From an uncultured Actinomyces sp. (lineage in GTDB: Bacteria; Actinomycetota; Actinomycetes; Actinomycetales; Actinomycetaceae), in the NCBI GenBank assembly GCA_945949035.1, contig CAMFDH010000011.1:1-14890 (forward strand): a stretch of 14,890 nucleotides of DNA. The letters are read 5' to 3'. Positions 1 to 8,019 of the stretch are shown piece after piece. Below the pieces are notes generated by a model that was not told where the DNA came from, searched no databases, and was given only the letters and a program-made list of their open reading frames with translations. Position numbers and translations under genes: made by a program. Within the stretch, counting starts at the first letter, position 1, and each line of letters opens with the position of its first letter.

Positions 1-2
1 GT

Positions 3-59
3 CAAGCTGATGCCGCCAAGGTCAAGACACTGATTGCCCAAACCCTAGAGGTCGAGTAG
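3..59 (+). CDS. 3' end of an unidentified gene
   Basis: An open frame enters from the left edge and ends with TAG at 57-59. Its last residues read QADAAKVKTLIAQTLEVE. The other two forward frames meet stops within about 35 bases, and a strong terminator starts 7 bases later, so this looks like a genuine gene end. Eighteen residues are too few to assign a family, and no function is proposed. Confidence 0.6.
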   Translation, partial: QADAAKVKTLIAQTLEVE

Positions 60-65
60 CGAAGG

Positions 66-103
66 GGGTCCGACATCACGCAGCGTGGTGGTCGGGCCCT
101 TTT
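66..103 (+). terminator. Intrinsic terminator after the upstream gene
   Basis: An inverted repeat of about 15 bp (GGGTCCGAC-TCACG paired with CGTG-TGGTCGGGCCC, a few G.U pairs and one small bulge) encloses a CAG loop and is followed directly by TTTT. It separates the left-edge gene from the malic enzyme gene, so the latter needs its own promoter in 104-132. I could not identify convincing -35/-10 boxes there. Confidence 0.85.
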
Positions 104-145
104 CGAATGTAGCCATTAGCAAACACCAACTTAAGGAAGAAGAAC

Positions 146-1585
146 ATGCCTGTTTCTCCGTCCTACACTGCGTCTTATCGTCTTCTGGTCGATGAGTCTC
201 AAACCCGGGTGGCCGCCATCGTTGATGTGGCAACCCGCAGTGGCGCCAGCATCAAGGGTTTGGACGTGGCCGAAACCGAAGGCGGGTTCATGGTGCTGGA
301 CGCCACCTTTGACCTGCGCGATTCAGAGCACCGCCGGGAGATCCGCAAAGTCTTGCAAGAAATGCCGGGCGTGAGCGTAAAGACAATCGCGGACCAGACA
401 TTCCTAGACCATATCGGCGGGAAAATCTCGGTCAGTCCGCGCAGCCCACTTCGCAATCGCGACGACCTTTCTCGGGTGTACACCCCCGGTGTGGCGCGGG
501 TGTGCAAGTCGATTCACGACGCCCCTTCAAAGGCACGCTTACTAACTATGAAAGCCAACACGGTTGCCGTGGTCACCGATGGAAGTGCTGTCTTGGGACT
601 GGGAGATATTGGACCGGAAGCAGCCCTGCCCGTGATGGAAGGGAAAGCGGTTCTCTTCAAGCATTTTGGGGACGTGGACGCCTGGCCGGTCGTCTTGGAT
701 ACTCAGGACACGGAAGAAATAATTTCCATCGTCAAAGCACTGGCGCCCGCCTATGGCGGAATCAACTTGGAAGACATCGCCGCACCGCGCTGCTTTGAAA
801 TCGAAGAGCGCCTGCGGGAAGAACTAGACATCCCGGTCTTCCATGACGATCAGCATGGCACGGCAATCGTGGTGTTAGCCGCCCTCATCAACGCCCTCAA
901 AGTCACGGGCAAGAATATTGAGGACGTGCGCATTATCGTGTCAGGGGTTGGCGCCGCCGGCTCGGCGATTATCCGCCTGCTCCTCAAAGCGGGGGCCGTG
1001 GATATCATCGGCTACGGCCGCGACGGAGCCCTGTCACGGGACACCATTGGCGACGTGCATGAATCCCGCCGTTGGCTGGCTGAAAACACCAACCCAAACC
1101 TGGTGAAAGGCTCCCTCAAAGAAGGGCTGGTCGGCGCGGATGTCTTCATTGGCGTCTCCCGCGGCGGCATCTTGGACGGGGACGACATTCGCCAGATGAA
1201 CGAAGGCGCGATCGTTTTCGCCCTCGCCAATCCGATCCCCGAAGTGGACCCGTGGGAGGCGAACCGTTACGCGGCAGTGGTTGCCACTGGACGCAGCGAC
1301 TACCCCAACCAAATCAACAACGTTTTGGCCTTCCCCGGTCTGTTCCGCGGCGTTCTGGACGCTTTGGCAACCGAGATTACCGAGGACGTCCTGCACGCCA
1401 GTGCCACCGCTATCGCCGGGGTCATTGGCGAGGACGAACTGTCGGAAAACTACATTATCCCCGGGGTCTTTGACGACCGCGTTTCCCCGGCGGTTGCCCA
1501 CGCCACCAAGAAAGCTCTCGTGGGCGCATCACACGTACAAATCGCCCCGCAAGAAGACTTGGGGGCGATTACGTACTCCGGTTAG
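146..1585 (+). CDS. Malic enzyme with N-terminal ACT domain
   Basis: Oxidative decarboxylation of malate to pyruvate with reduction of NAD(P), in the cytoplasm, linking the C4 pool to pyruvate. Residues about 9-85 look like an ACT regulatory domain. The short bacterial malic-enzyme core follows: YTPGVA with Tyr112, SAVLGLGDIG then MEGKAVLFK with catalytic Lys167, metal ligands in LEDIAAPRCFEIE (Glu209, Asp210) and FHDDQHGTA (Asp234-Asp235), the dinucleotide-binding GVGAAGSA (267-274), and FALANPIPE. The 479 residues fit the ACT-malic enzyme type found in actinobacteria. The start is supported by AAGGAAGA 5 bases before ATG. The ACT domain suggests allosteric control by an amino acid, but the ligand cannot be read. 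NAD versus NADP preference is not decided. The gene converges with the DyP peroxidase gene, 22 bases between stops. Confidence 0.95.
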   Translation: MPVSPSYTASYRLLVDESQTRVAAIVDVATRSGASIKGLDVAETEGGFMVLDATFDLRDSEHRREIRKVLQEMPGVSVKTIADQTFLDHIGGKISVSPRSPLRNRDDLSRVYTPGVARVCKSIHDAPSKARLLTMKANTVAVVTDGSAVLGLGDIGPEAALPVMEGKAVLFKHFGDVDAWPVVLDTQDTEEIISIVKALAPAYGGINLEDIAAPRCFEIEERLREELDIPVFHDDQHGTAIVVLAALINALKVTGKNIEDVRIIVSGVGAAGSAIIRLLLKAGAVDIIGYGRDGALSRDTIGDVHESRRWLAENTNPNLVKGSLKEGLVGADVFIGVSRGGILDGDDIRQMNEGAIVFALANPIPEVDPWEANRYAAVVATGRSDYPNQINNVLAFPGLFRGVLDALATEITEDVLHASATAIAGVIGEDELSENYIIPGVFDDRVSPAVAHATKKALVGASHVQIAPQEDLGAITYSG

Positions 1586-1599
1586 ACGGGACTAGGTAG

Positions 1600-1645
1600 C
1601 CGGGGTGTTAGGGCAGGGACGTGGTTCCATCCCCAATCACCCCGG
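1600..1645. terminator. Possible bidirectional U-less terminator between convergent genes
   Basis: CCGGGGTG (1600-1607) is repeated inverted as CACCCCGG (1638-1645), a perfect 8-bp stem around a 30-base loop that itself contains a small GGGA/TCCC hairpin. It spans the end of the peroxidase gene and the gap after the malic enzyme gene. There is no T tract on either strand, so this is only a candidate U-less terminator or a chance GC-rich repeat. Confidence 0.3.
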
Positions 1646-2615
1646 GGTTACCACTGGAAAGCACTTCCATAAAGTCCAGGGGAAGCGTGAAGAACACCGC
1701 GCCGGTCACCGCAGTCGAAAAGTCGAGTATTTGATCGTACTTGCCGGGTGGGTTACCGATAAACATGTGGCGAAGCATCTCTTCGGTGATTTGCAGGTCG
1801 CCCGCGTAAGAGATGAAGTAGGTGCCAAACTCGCCGGCCGCGGGGGAGCCGAACGGCATATTGTCCCGCACAATGTCCTGCTCCACACCCTGAGCATCGT
1901 CGATCGTGTTCAGCGTTTTATGGGACTTTTGCGCGTCCCCTTCAGCGTCGGGTAGCTCGATATTGGTGACTTTGGTCCGCCCAATAATTGTCTCTTGCTG
2001 CTCGGTGGTGAGGTTGTCCCACGCGGTCAGTTCATGCAGGTACTTCTGCACCAAAATGTAGGATCCGCCCGCCCATTCTGGTTCCCGGTCACCAATGATG
2101 CCCGACCGGACTCGCTTGCGGCCCACCGGGTTCGCGGTTCCATCCACAAAGCCGAGCAGGTCGCGGGCATCAAAGTAGCGGAATCCGGTTACTTCGTCGA
2201 CAACTTCCACCATTCCTTCCAACTGGAGTAGCAAGATGCGCTCCAGTTCGAAGCACAGATCCGGGGTGTCGGCGCGGATGTGGAAGAACAGGTCACCGGG
2301 GGTGGATACGGCCGTGTGCTTGTCGCCTTGCACCACCTGCATGGGGTGCAGCTGCTTGGGCATGGGCACCCCTGGGAACAAGTCCGGCCAAATTTGGGCG
2401 CCCACACCCACAACTGCGGTGGTGTTGAACGCTGGATCACGGAAGTTCACGTCTTTGACAAAGTCTTCAAATCCGTTGAGGAACTCGCGAAGCGCTTCGG
2501 GAGTGGCGTCGTCGGTGACGGTCATCGTCACAAAGATTGCGGAGTTTGTCAGGCCGCCGGTGACATCCTGCGGATCCGTATAGGGGCCGGGTTTGCTGAC
2601 AACGGAAGTACTCAT
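1608..2615 (-). CDS. DyP-type heme peroxidase
   Basis: Heme-dependent peroxidase of the dye-decolorizing family, closest in look to the YfeX/DypB (class B) type. The diagnostic GFVDGT motif lies at 155-160 with catalytic Asp158. The probable proximal heme ligand is His232 in KSHKTLNTI, and distal Arg250 lies in IVRDNMPFG. The Asp-His and His-Arg spacings (74 and 18) agree with class B enzymes. Length (335) is normal. There is no signal peptide, so it is probably cytoplasmic. The C-terminus (GVIGDGTTSLP) does not look like an encapsulin-targeting tail and no encapsulin gene is in the window. The ATG has only a weak AGAAAG-like ribosome site. It lies 123 bases downstream of the carrier gene on the same strand, so co-transcription is possible but not shown. 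The physiological substrate is unknown. Confidence 0.93.
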   Translation of the reverse strand: MSTSVVSKPGPYTDPQDVTGGLTNSAIFVTMTVTDDATPEALREFLNGFEDFVKDVNFRDPAFNTTAVVGVGAQIWPDLFPGVPMPKQLHPMQVVQGDKHTAVSTPGDLFFHIRADTPDLCFELERILLLQLEGMVEVVDEVTGFRYFDARDLLGFVDGTANPVGRKRVRSGIIGDREPEWAGGSYILVQKYLHELTAWDNLTTEQQETIIGRTKVTNIELPDAEGDAQKSHKTLNTIDDAQGVEQDIVRDNMPFGSPAAGEFGTYFISYAGDLQITEEMLRHMFIGNPPGKYDQILDFSTAVTGAVFFTLPLDFMEVLSSGNPGVIGDGTTSLP

Positions 2616-2738
2616 GTTTTCTAACGCTTTCTACGCTCACCGCTCTGGTTTGCGGGCGCGTCGGGATAGATGTAGCTGGGTTAGGAACTCTTCAACGTTA
2701 TCAACGGGCAGGCCCGCCCGCTCGCGGTATGGCTGCCC

Positions 2739-4334
2739 TTACAGGCCGCCCAGCACCTGGGCGACCAGGATCTTCGCCACCATTGCCACGGGGTAGACCA
2801 GCGCATAGCCGAGTGCAACACGCGGATCGTCGCCGGTGCGAGCATTGGCGAACGCGAGAACCGCGGGCTGCGTCTGCGCGCCACCGAGAAGACCGGAGAG
2901 GCGCGTGCCACCCATCTTGAACATCCAGCGCATCGTCACGTAGAGGCCGATGGCCATGATGGAGGTGAGGATGATACCGAGGACGAGGATCTTGACCCAG
3001 GAACCGCCGCGGAAGGCCTCCATGATCTGGCCGCCTGCCACCGTGCCAGCCTGAGCAAGGAAGATCAGCAAACCGATCTCAAGTAGGACCTGCGAAGCGG
3101 TGAATGGAACCGCGGTGACAAGCGGGCCAATGCGTCCCAGTTTGCCGAAAATAAGGCCGACGATCAGGGTCCCGGCTGCGGCACCGATGCTGAAGGTGGA
3201 GCCGCCTCCCAGCGGAATCGCCAGGTGACCGATGAAGATACCGAGGGCCATACCGAGGCCGAGGGCAATCGGGTTGATGTCTGACAGGCCGCGGGCTGAG
3301 TCGCCAAAGAACTTGGTAATCTGCCCCATCTTGGAGGTGGGGGCGACGACACGCACCCGGTCACCCTGCTGCAGGACCAGACCTGGCTCGCCGACCAGAT
3401 CGACGTCACCGCGGCGGACGCGGGAGATGGTGGCAGAGTAGTCCTTGGCCATATCCAAGCTGCCGATTGTGCGTCCCGCGATCTTGGGGTCAGAGACGGT
3501 GATGCGACGGAAGTCCAGGTAGGTGCGGTCGCGCATCAGCGAGTGTGAGGAGCCATGTCCCAGCTCTTTCGCCATTTTCGCCACCAGCTCGGTGGGACCA
3601 ACCACTGTGATGAGGTCGCCCGGATCGAGGGTGTCGGACATGGCGGGCCGGGTGATTGGTCCGGTCTCTCCGCGGCGAAGCCTAGAGAAGGTGACCTTGG
3701 CACCCATCTTTTCGTAGAGGTCTCCGACGAAGGGGTGGTCTTCACGTTCGACGCGGACGGTTCGGTTCGCGATCGGGGTGGGTGCATCCTTGTCGTTCTT
3801 GGAGTAGGCGAGAGCGGCGTAGGAGGCCGCGATCATGCCTAGTACACCGAAGATGTAGGCGATGGAGTAGCCGACGGTGGCCTGACCCGGGTTCCCGGAG
3901 GCATCGCCGGCGGCAGCTAGGGCCGGGGTATTGGTGACGGCGCCTGCGAAGGTGCCGGCAGCCACCGAAATGTCGAGGCCGAAGACGCCGACGCCGACCA
4001 GGTAGGCGACACCACCGGTGATGATGAAGAGGACGACCATGACCAGGATGGGTCCGATGGCGGTCTTGAGGTTATGGAAGAAGGAGTTGCCGGAGTTAAT
4101 GCCAATCGCAAAGGCGAAGAGGACCAGTCCGAGCGTGCCGATGGTGGGTGGAAGGACGAGGTCGACCCCGAGCTCACCAGCCCAGGCAGCGGTTGCCACC
4201 GCCACGAAGAGGACGGCCGCCGGTCCCAGCCCGATGCCTTTGATTTTGATGTGACCGAATGCCATACCGACACCGATCAGGAGGAAGAGGAACAGGATCG
4301 GCTGTTCCGCGAGGTATTCGAACACGCCAGTCAA
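2739..4334 (-). CDS. AspT/YidE-type transporter (aspartate:alanine exchanger family)
   Basis: Inner-membrane carrier of the AspT (AAEx) family, 531 residues. The architecture is duplicated: an N-terminal hydrophobic half (about 12-178), a central hydrophilic part with two TrkA-C/RCK_C-like domains (about 190-258 and 273-346), and a C-terminal hydrophobic half (about 353-531). The paired family signature appears once in each half: GAVTNTPALAAA (131-142) and GAQTQPAVLAFANA (485-498). Characterised members exchange aspartate for alanine, but many relatives have unknown substrates, so the substrate stays open. The start is TTG (CAA on the + strand at 4332-4334). It is supported by AGAAGGTGA, the AAGGTG core ending 7 bases upstream; a GTG three codons in is less well spaced. 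It diverges from the ilv operon. Confidence 0.88.
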   Translation of the reverse strand: MTGVFEYLAEQPILFLFLLIGVGMAFGHIKIKGIGLGPAAVLFVAVATAAWAGELGVDLVLPPTIGTLGLVLFAFAIGINSGNSFFHNLKTAIGPILVMVVLFIITGGVAYLVGVGVFGLDISVAAGTFAGAVTNTPALAAAGDASGNPGQATVGYSIAYIFGVLGMIAASYAALAYSKNDKDAPTPIANRTVRVEREDHPFVGDLYEKMGAKVTFSRLRRGETGPITRPAMSDTLDPGDLITVVGPTELVAKMAKELGHGSSHSLMRDRTYLDFRRITVSDPKIAGRTIGSLDMAKDYSATISRVRRGDVDLVGEPGLVLQQGDRVRVVAPTSKMGQITKFFGDSARGLSDINPIALGLGMALGIFIGHLAIPLGGGSTFSIGAAAGTLIVGLIFGKLGRIGPLVTAVPFTASQVLLEIGLLIFLAQAGTVAGGQIMEAFRGGSWVKILVLGIILTSIMAIGLYVTMRWMFKMGGTRLSGLLGGAQTQPAVLAFANARTGDDPRVALGYALVYPVAMVAKILVAQVLGGL

Positions 4335-4372
4335 CGCGAGTCACCTTCTGCCACTAGGGGGTTTACAGCGAA

Positions 4373-4378
4373 ATTTTA
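4373..4378 (-). promoter_or_regulatory. Candidate -10 box for the carrier gene
   Basis: On the minus strand this reads TAAAAT (5 of 6 to TATAAT) in otherwise GC-rich DNA, about 39 bases before the TTG start, leaving room for a short leader with the AAGGTG ribosome site. No good -35 match lies at the expected distance, which is common in actinobacteria. Confidence 0.35.
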
Positions 4379-4514
4379 CGTCACACTGGAACGGCCGCCC
4401 CTGAAGAAGGTCCCGACCCGCTGCACCTCACATCGTTTTTCGGTAGATAAATCAAGGTCTTTGAGCGTTGCGACCCCGCTGCCTTCACCGGGACTTTCAA
4501 GAGTTGAAACCAAA

Positions 4515-4527
4515 GTGTGAGACACAC
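4515..4527. promoter_or_regulatory. Inverted repeat GTGTG-AGA-CACAC upstream of the ilv promoter
   Basis: Perfect 5-bp arms around a 3-base centre. It lies just at or upstream of the -35 region of the promoter whose -10 is at 4550-4555, where a repressor or activator could act. The short arms make chance possible and the regulator is unknown. Confidence 0.3.
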
Positions 4528-4549
4528 AGCAGTGACGCCCGTCCTCGCC

Positions 4550-4555
4550 TAGCAT
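4550..4555 (+). promoter_or_regulatory. -10 box of the ilv leader transcript
   Basis: TAGCAT fits the actinobacterial TANNNT -10 pattern. A start site about 7 bases downstream would be at or next to the GTG at 4563, giving a leaderless message. No convincing -35 hexamer is present (CAGCAG at the 17-base spacing). Confidence 0.5.
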
Positions 4556-4562
4556 GGGGGAC

Positions 4563-4637
4563 GTGAAGAACCTGCAGGCAGTCCTAGCGTTTGCGCTCGT
4601 GGTCGTTGTACCCGGGCGTGCGGCGCCTGCTGTCTAA
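4563..4637 (+). CDS. Val-rich attenuation leader peptide of the ilv operon
   Basis: A 24-codon frame (GTG to TAA) encoding MKNLQAVLAF ALVVVVPGRA APAV. It has four consecutive Val codons (4599-4610), two further Val and three Leu codons, and is followed by a pause hairpin and an intrinsic terminator before ilvB: the classical layout of a branched-chain attenuation leader. No ribosome site precedes GTG. The promoter -10 is 7 bases upstream, so translation is probably from a leaderless mRNA. An in-frame ATG at 4554 would add three residues but overlaps the -10. A Val-containing ilvBNC leader translated without a ribosome site has been reported in Corynebacterium glutamicum. Low charged tRNA-Val would stall ribosomes at 4599-4610 and favour readthrough. 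No Ile codons occur, so sensing would be of Val (and perhaps Leu). Confidence 0.75.
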   Translation: MKNLQAVLAFALVVVVPGRAAPAV

Positions 4638-4654
4638 CAGATGGTCCGCACGCC
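4615..4654 (+). promoter_or_regulatory. Pause hairpin of the ilv attenuator
   Basis: GGCGTGCGG (4615-4623) and CCGCACGCC (4646-4654) form a perfect 9-bp stem, with a smaller CTGT/ACAG hairpin at 4630-4640 in its loop. The left arm directly follows the Val codon run and overlaps the leader reading frame, so a ribosome stalled on Val would cover it. The released right arm could then pair through CCGCA (4646-4650) with TGCGG (4675-4679) of the terminator. That alternative helix is short, so the antitermination step is inferred. Confidence 0.6.
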
Positions 4655-4659
4655 TAATA

Positions 4660-4688
4660 CCCACGCATTACCTATGCGGGGGTTTTTT
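4660..4688 (+). terminator. Attenuator terminator upstream of ilvB
   Basis: CCC-A-CGCAT (4660-4668) pairs with ATGCG-GGG (4674-4681), one bulged A and a 5-base loop, and is followed by six T residues (4683-4688). It lies between the leader peptide stop and the ilvB ribosome site, the position of a regulated rather than a gene-end terminator. Confidence 0.82.
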
Positions 4689-4721
4689 GTTGCCAGGACC
4701 AACTAGGACGGAGAACAGACC

Positions 4722-6476
4722 GTGACTAAAAGCCAGACCATGACGGGGGCGGAGGCGATTGTTCGCTCCCTCGAAGAGCTGGGGGTGAAGGAAGTTTTCG
4801 GTATGCCGGGCGGCGCCATTCTTCCCACCTACGACCCCCTGATGGATTCCAAGATTCGCCATATCCTGATTCGCCACGAACAGGGTGCGGGTCACGCAGC
4901 TGAGGGCTATGCAATCACCAGCGGTCAGGTCGGGTGCGCCATCGTTACCTCCGGCCCGGCTGCCATGAATGTGATGACAGCACTTGCTGATGCCAACCTT
5001 GACTCGGTTCCCATTGTGATTATCACGGGACAGGTTGGCGCCTCTCTGATTGGCTCGGATGCATTCCAGGAAGCCGACGTGGTGGGGGCATCGATGCCGA
5101 TCACCAAGCACTCCTTCCTGGTCACCCGTGCCGCGGAGATTCCCTCGCGCATCGCCGAGGCCTTCCACATCGCCGCTACCGGTCGTCCCGGTCCCGTCCT
5201 AGTTGACATCACCAAGGACGCCCAGACTTCGGAGCTTCAGTTTTCCTGGCCTCCCGCGTTCGATATTCCGGGCTACAAGGTGCCGACCAAGCCGTCGCAG
5301 AAGCAGGTTCGCGCAGCCGCAGCCGCGATCGCTCAGTCCGATGCGCCTGTCCTCTACGTCGGTGGTGGCATCATCCGGTCCGGAGCCTCCGATGCCCTGA
5401 TGAAACTGGTGGAACTAACTGACGCCCCAGTTGTCACCACCCTTCCTGCCCGTGGCGCCATTCCTGACAGCGACCGCCACAACCTGGGCATGCCCGGTAT
5501 GCACGGCACAGTTGCCGCGGTTGGCGCTCTGCAGAGGGCGGACCTGCTGATCACTCTCGGGGCCCGCTTCGATGACCGCGTTACCGGCCGCCTCGATACC
5601 TTTGCCCCGAGGGCGAAGATCATTCACGTCGACATCGACCCGGCTGAGATCTCGAAGAACCGCACCTCAGACGTCCCGATTGTCGGTGACCTCAAGGCCG
5701 TGATTGAGAGCCTCAACAAGGCCCTGCCCGACGCACTTCCGTCGACCTACCGTGAGGACCTGTCCGGCTGGTGGCGCTACCTCGACCGACTGCGTGAGTC
5801 CTACCCCCTGGGTTGGACGGATCCCGAGGACGGGCTGATGGCACCGCAGTACGTGCTCTCACGTCTCTCCGAACTGTCGGGCCCGGACGCGATCTACACC
5901 ACGGGCGTGGGCCAGCACCAGATGTGGGCCGCTCAGTTCCTGAAGATTGAGAAGCCGCGCCACTTCGTGACCTCAGCCGGCCTCGGCACCATGGGCTACG
6001 GTCTGCCGGCGGGCATTGGCGCCAAGGTTGCCAACCCGGATAACACCGTGTGGGTGATTGACGGCGACGGTTCGCTGCAGATGACACTCCAGGAGTTCGC
6101 CACGGCCGTCACCAACAACATTCCCGTCAAGGTCGCCCTCATCAACAACACCGTCCTCGGCATGGTGCGGCAGTGGCAGAACCTGTTCTACGGGGAGCGC
6201 TACTCAAACACCGACCTCAATGTCGGCGTGGAACGTCAGGTTCCCGACTTCGTCGCGCTGGCTGAGGCCTACTCAATGCCGGCCCGCCGCGTCGAAAAGG
6301 AAGAGGACGTTGACGAGGCGATCAAGTGGGCACTTTCGATCAACGACCGTCCGGTGCTGATTGACTTCCGGGTTTCAAAGGACGCGATGGTGTGGCCGAT
6401 GGTGGCTGCCGGAGTTTCTAATGACGACATTCGCTTTGCACGTGGCATTGCACCGATTTGGGATGAGGACGAGTGA
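4722..6476 (+). CDS. ilvB: Acetolactate synthase, large (catalytic) subunit
   Basis: ThDP-dependent enzyme that joins two pyruvates to acetolactate, or pyruvate and 2-oxobutyrate to acetohydroxybutyrate: the first step of Val/Leu/Ile synthesis, working with IlvN. Catalytic Glu53 lies in [23 protein letters not shown] (111-119) belongs to the N-terminal domain, the FAD-binding middle domain includes [11 protein letters not shown] (279-289), and the ThDP/Mg motif runs [10 protein letters not shown] to INN (446-476). The 584-residue length is normal. The GTG start has AGGACGGAG about 8 bases upstream; an in-frame ATG at 4740 is less well placed. One oddity: the loop normally SGPGATN reads SGPAAMN (77-83). 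The stop overlaps the ilvN start by 4 bases (GTGA). Expression is probably controlled by the attenuator just upstream. Confidence 0.98.
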   Translation: MTKSQTMTGAEAIVRSLEELGVKEVFGMPGGAILPTYDPLMDSKIRHILIRHEQGAGHAAEGYAITSGQVGCAIVTSGPAAMNVMTALADANLDSVPIVIITGQVGASLIGSDAFQEADVVGASMPITKHSFLVTRAAEIPSRIAEAFHIAATGRPGPVLVDITKDAQTSELQFSWPPAFDIPGYKVPTKPSQKQVRAAAAAIAQSDAPVLYVGGGIIRSGASDALMKLVELTDAPVVTTLPARGAIPDSDRHNLGMPGMHGTVAAVGALQRADLLITLGARFDDRVTGRLDTFAPRAKIIHVDIDPAEISKNRTSDVPIVGDLKAVIESLNKALPDALPSTYREDLSGWWRYLDRLRESYPLGWTDPEDGLMAPQYVLSRLSELSGPDAIYTTGVGQHQMWAAQFLKIEKPRHFVTSAGLGTMGYGLPAGIGAKVANPDNTVWVIDGDGSLQMTLQEFATAVTNNIPVKVALINNTVLGMVRQWQNLFYGERYSNTDLNVGVERQVPDFVALAEAYSMPARRVEKEEDVDEAIKWALSINDRPVLIDFRVSKDAMVWPMVAAGVSNDDIRFARGIAPIWDEDE

Positions 6477-6994
6477 GCATGGCTGAGCATCTACACACCC
6501 TGACTGTTCTGGTAGAGAACAAGCCCGGTGTTCTGACGCGAGTCGCGGGGCTTTTTGCACGCCGCGCCTTCAACATCAAGTCGCTGACGGTTGGCGAAAC
6601 CGAACACGCGGATATTTCGCGCATGACCATCATTGTCGACGCCCAGGACCAGCCGCTGGAGCAGGTTATCAAGCAGCTCAACAAGTTGGTCAACGTCCTC
6701 AAAGTTGTGGAACTGCCCGCCGACGATAGCGTCGAACGACGTATGTTGCTGCTGAAGGTTCGAGCCGATGATTCGACGAGGACGGCGGTTCTGCAGATCG
6801 TCGATCTGTTCCGCGCCCACGTCATTCATGTGGCACCGAACCGGGTCATCATCGAATCGGTGGGGACCCTAGGAAAACTGGAAGCACTGCTTGAGAGCCT
6901 TGAGCCCTACGGCGTGCTGGAAATTGTTCAATCAGGTGCGGTGGCTCTGAGCCGCAGCCCGCGGTCACTGACCGACCAAATTAAGGAGAAATAG
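6473..6994 (+). CDS. ilvN: Acetolactate synthase, small (regulatory) subunit
   Basis: Regulatory partner of IlvB that stimulates the catalytic subunit and usually carries feedback inhibition by valine. The N-terminal ACT domain is clear ([17 protein letters not shown], then FNIKSLTVG, about 7-80). The C-terminal half (about 88-165) has the second domain typical of small subunits ([11 protein letters not shown], ending in [16 protein letters not shown]). Length 173 is usual. The GTG start overlaps the ilvB stop; an ATG two codons in is an alternative. The gene ends one base into ilvC, with an AAGGAG ribosome site for ilvC inside its last codons. Confidence 0.97.
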   Translation: MSMAEHLHTLTVLVENKPGVLTRVAGLFARRAFNIKSLTVGETEHADISRMTIIVDAQDQPLEQVIKQLNKLVNVLKVVELPADDSVERRMLLLKVRADDSTRTAVLQIVDLFRAHVIHVAPNRVIIESVGTLGKLEALLESLEPYGVLEIVQSGAVALSRSPRSLTDQIKEK

Positions 6995-8019
6995 TGGCTA
7001 AGGTTTACTACGAAAACGACGCCGACATCGACCTGATTCGCTCCAAGAAGGTTGCGATCATTGGTTACGGTTCGCAGGGTCACGCCCACGCGCTGAACCT
7101 CAAGGACTCGGGTGTGGACGTTGTGGTCGGTCTGCGCGCCGGTTCGGCCTCATGGGAAAAGGCCGAGGCCGCTGGCCTGCAGGTCGCCGAGGTTGCTGAC
7201 GCAGTCGCCCAGGGCGATGTCGTCATGATCCTGGTCCCGGACCAGCACCAGCGTTCCGTCTACGCAGAGCAGATTGCCCCCAACCTGAAGCCCGAGGCGG
7301 CCCTGTTCTTTGCCCACGGTTTCAACATCCGCTACGGCTACATCAAGCCCGACACCACCCACGACATCTGCATGGTTGCCCCCAAGGGCCCGGGCCACAA
7401 GGTCCGCGAGTCCTACGTGGACGGCCAGGGAATCCCGGCCATCGTGGCGGTTGAGCAGGATGCCAGCGGTCAGGCCTGGCCCCTCGCGCTGTCCTACGCC
7501 AAGGCCATTGGCGCCACCCGCGCCGGAGCCATCGAGACGACCTTTACGGAAGAGACCGAGACCGACCTCTTCGGTGAGCAGGCAGTCCTCTGCGGTGGTG
7601 TTTCGAAGCTGATCCAGTACGGCTTTGAAACCCTGACCGAGGCCGGCTACCAGCCGGAGATCGCCTACTTCGAGGTCCTCCACGAGATGAAGCTGATCGT
7701 GGACCTGATCTGGGAGGGCGGCATTACCAAGCAGCGCTGGTCGATCTCGGACACCGCTGAATACGGTGACTACGTTTCCGGTCCTCGCGTGATTGGCGAA
7801 CAGGTTAAGGCATCGATGAAGGATGTCCTCAACGACATCCAGGACGGCACTTTTGCCCGTCGCTTCATTGAGGATCAGGACAATGGCGGCCAGGAGTTCA
7901 AGGCGCTGCGCGCCGAGGGCGAGGCCCACCCGATCGAGGCCACCGGCAAGAAGCTGCGCGCCCAGTTCGGTTGGTCCAAGGCCGACTCCGACTACGTTGA
8001 TGGGTCAGCTGCAAGGTGA
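6994..8019 (+). CDS. ilvC: Ketol-acid reductoisomerase
   Basis: Mg-dependent isomerisation and NAD(P)H reduction of acetolactate and acetohydroxybutyrate to the dihydroxy acids, the second common step of Val/Ile/Leu synthesis. Short class I type, 341 residues. The nucleotide-binding [17 protein letters not shown] starts at residue 24. The loop [12 protein letters not shown] (46-57) has the Arg and Ser pattern typical of NADPH users. His108 lies in FFAHG. Metal and substrate residues are Asp191 and Glu195 ([12 protein letters not shown]), Glu227 and Glu231 ([13 protein letters not shown]) and Ser252 ([12 protein letters not shown]). GTG start in the TAGTG overlap with ilvN, AAGGAG at 6983-6988. 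Its TGA overlaps the leuB GTG. Confidence 0.98.
   Translation: MAKVYYENDADIDLIRSKKVAIIGYGSQGHAHALNLKDSGVDVVVGLRAGSASWEKAEAAGLQVAEVADAVAQGDVVMILVPDQHQRSVYAEQIAPNLKPEAALFFAHGFNIRYGYIKPDTTHDICMVAPKGPGHKVRESYVDGQGIPAIVAVEQDASGQAWPLALSYAKAIGATRAGAIETTFTEETETDLFGEQAVLCGGVSKLIQYGFETLTEAGYQPEIAYFEVLHEMKLIVDLIWEGGITKQRWSISDTAEYGDYVSGPRVIGEQVKASMKDVLNDIQDGTFARRFIEDQDNGGQEFKALRAEGEAHPIEATGKKLRAQFGWSKADSDYVDGSAAR

Larger units (their letters stand above)
4335..4721. other. Divergent regulatory spacer between the carrier gene and ilvB
   Basis: The 387 bases hold the ribosome site of the minus-strand carrier gene (near 4342-4350), its probable -10 box, an inverted repeat at 4515-4527, the promoter of the ilv transcript, the leader peptide gene, a pause hairpin, the attenuator terminator and the ilvB ribosome site, each listed separately. 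In 4380-4510 I see nothing firm apart from TAGATA at 4444-4449 with a poor -35 (CTGCAC, 4421-4426), which could be a second forward promoter. Confidence 0.7.

Noticed and set aside
1608..1640. Encapsulin-targeting tail on the DyP peroxidase
   Set aside because: The C-terminus GVIGDGTTSLP lacks the usual hydrophobic-IG-Leu pattern and no encapsulin gene is nearby.
2616..2738. Promoter or terminator between the carrier gene and the DyP gene (minus strand)
   Set aside because: A short CGGGC/GCCCG stem has no T tract, and the best promoter match (TTGAAG, 15 bases, TACATC) is weak.
7150..7929. 259-codon open frame on the minus strand inside ilvC
   Set aside because: Fully antisense to a clear ketol-acid reductoisomerase gene; its translation has no family features.
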